Positions 62,775 through 64,000 of a DNA stretch of 64,000 nucleotides are shown in pieces. Each line of letters begins with the position of its first letter. The first letter of the stretch is position 1. The notes beneath the pieces are model-generated. The model had not been told where the DNA came from. It did no database searches and worked only from the letters and a program-made list of their open reading frames with translations. Source of the stretch: Candidatus Spongiihabitans thiooxidans (GTDB lineage Bacteria; Pseudomonadota; Gammaproteobacteria; Arenicellales; Poriferihabitantaceae); NCBI GenBank assembly GCA_001543005.1, contig LFLB01000022.1:62001-126000 (forward strand), in the 5' to 3' direction. Made by a program: the position numbers and the translations under genes.

Positions 62775-63866
62775 ATGGCACCCATTAAAAAAACCACAAA
62801 CCGCACTCTTTTTATAATTTTTTTACTAAGCGCCCTGGTTTCTTTACAGTCTCCAGGGGCAGAAGTACAGGTCAAGCCTGAGATACTCATTAACAATCTT
62901 AATCACCCATGGTCTGTAGTGTTTTTAGATGATAAGCAATTATTGATTAGTGAAAGAAATGGCGATTTATTATTGTTTGATGAGGGCAAAAAAATAATTT
63001 TAGATTTACCTATTGTAGATATTTACGCAACAGGGCAAGGTGGATTACTGGACCTGGCATTGCCACCAAACCATAAAAAAACGGGCTGGATTTATTTAAG
63101 TTACAGTCAAACCAACGATGACTTTCGTTCAACCACTGCATTAACACGATTTCAATTAAAAAATAACCAGATAACTAATTGGCAACTACTTTATGTCGCC
63201 AAACCTTATAGTGGAAACAGTCAGCATTTTGGCGGTCGCATTGCATTTGATAAACTGGGCTTCGTTTATTTATCAGTAGGTGATAGGGGTAATCGCCACT
63301 TTGCACAGAAAACCACTAATGATATTGGCAAAATATTAAGGCTTAATTTAGATGGGAGCATACCAAGTAATAATCCTTTTAATAATGCAATTTATAGTTA
63401 TGGTCATAGAAACCCTCAAGGGCTTATTTATCTTGATAATCATCTTATTGCACACGAACACGGTCCCAGAGGCGGTGATGAGTTAAATATTGTTCAAAAG
63501 GGTGTTAATTATGGCTGGCCAGTAATTAGCTATGGCAAGGAATACATCAGTGGCAGACAGGTTGGTATCGGCACACACAAAGAGAGTATGGCACAACCAA
63601 AATATTATTGGACACCTTCGATCGCCCCATCTGGATTAGCAGGGTTGAGGAAAAATGAGAAAATAATACTCTTTGTTGGTTCATTAAAATTTAAAGAATT
63701 GGTGCAACTAACTTTAAAAAAACAACAAGTATTAAATGAAAGAAAACTTTTTAACAATCGTTTTGGTCGTATTCGCGATGTCAAGATATATAAAAACTAT
63801 TTATACTTACTCACAGATAGCAGTAATGGACAACTCATTAAAATATCTCTAGGAGCACTGCTATAA
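62775..63866 (+). CDS. PQQ-dependent aldose sugar dehydrogenase (Gdh/YliI-like)
   Basis: 363 residues, close to the family's usual length. Signal peptide likely to about residue 29. 'ILINNLNHPWSVVFLDD' and 'LLISERNGDLLLFDEG' open the beta-propeller; 'QHFGGRIAFDKLGFVYLSVG', 'YGHRNPQGLIY' and 'HEHGPRGGDELNIV' hold the catalytic His, Arg and calcium/PQQ-binding residues. It oxidises sugar hemiacetals in the periplasm and needs PQQ, whose synthesis genes are not in the window. The base composition is AT-rich, like the rhodanese next door. Confidence 0.9.
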   Translation: MAPIKKTTNRTLFIIFLLSALVSLQSPGAEVQVKPEILINNLNHPWSVVFLDDKQLLISERNGDLLLFDEGKKIILDLPIVDIYATGQGGLLDLALPPNHKKTGWIYLSYSQTNDDFRSTTALTRFQLKNNQITNWQLLYVAKPYSGNSQHFGGRIAFDKLGFVYLSVGDRGNRHFAQKTTNDIGKILRLNLDGSIPSNNPFNNAIYSYGHRNPQGLIYLDNHLIAHEHGPRGGDELNIVQKGVNYGWPVISYGKEYISGRQVGIGTHKESMAQPKYYWTPSIAPSGLAGLRKNEKIILFVGSLKFKELVQLTLKKQQVLNERKLFNNRFGRIRDVKIYKNYLYLLTDSSNGQLIKISLGALL

Positions 63867-64000
63867 ACCCCAATATACACACCACTGAGAAATTCGGTAA
63901 ATTCGAGAAGACAAGAAAATAGCACTAAACAATTGGTGTCGTCCAAGATGCTTTAAGGAAAATATTATGGCGATAAGTTATCATAAACTATGAAAAAAAT

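Overview
The window looks like the chromosome of a gammaproteobacterium, probably host-associated or with an eroding, repeat-rich genome. The evidence is a dapB-carA-carB cluster, single-chain gcvP in a gcvT-gcvH-gcvP row next to lipA, a gammaproteobacterial-type 16S rRNA tail fragment, and an Aap-type amino-acid ABC transporter. Intact housekeeping operons alternate with AT-richer accessory blocks, insertion-sequence relics, short palindromic repeats and several frameshifted or truncated genes. I could not run searches, so family calls rest on motifs read by eye.

Layout. 1-1276 (minus): the start of an EamA exporter behind a BesD/HalD-like radical halogenase (HxG iron site) that is split by a one-base frameshift. 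1324-1863: IS481-like relics and a 192-bp direct repeat that ends inside a truncated LysR gene. 3392-8450: SpuC-like aminotransferase, AsnC regulator, LysE exporter, an unknown gene with an upstream relic copy, then gcvT. 8486-11788: gcvH and gcvP. 11871-17116: a 5-kb foreign-looking cassette (amino-acid N-hydroxylase, a peroxiredoxin-like/kinase fusion, and an MFS exporter) lying between a 198-bp truncated copy of the lipA start and the intact lipA. 18013-20245: chromate-resistance pair. 20345-20583: IS-end relics and a 16S 3'-end relic. 20758-22642: M20 carbamoylase-like hydrolase plus LysE exporter. 23221-27621: aapJQMP. 27789-36178: c-type heme-motif exported protein, degraded dienelactone-hydrolase-like gene, AlkA-like glycosylase, two-component system, AI-2E-family permease, SDR, homocysteine-methyltransferase-like protein.

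36317-37747 holds restriction-modification remnants (methylase stump, PLD-fold nuclease, frameshifted zinc ribbon). 37958-43616 is dapB-carA-carB with two tiny genes inside. 43861-50549 is mostly single genes: TTC38-like TPR protein, ATP-grasp ligase, SRAP protein, polysaccharide deacetylase, EamA transporter and a choline-kinase-like enzyme. 50491-55555 is an accessory island: a tandem segmental duplication, a ribbon-helix-helix pair, a HEPN-type gene, a DUF2971 gene, a secreted Sel1-repeat serine protease, and a HicB-like/SecB-like pair. 55772-61760 is a Yej/Opp-type peptide importer. The end has an exported rhodanese and a PQQ-type sugar dehydrogenase.

A theme runs through the first 28 kb: amino acids are imported (Aap), broken down (glycine cleavage, aminotransferase, carbamoylase), modified (halogenase, N-hydroxylase) and exported (EamA, two LysE, MFS). 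The two best candidates for an undescribed system are the halogenase-exporter pair at the left edge and the N-hydroxylase/peroxiredoxin-kinase/MFS cassette inserted at lipA.
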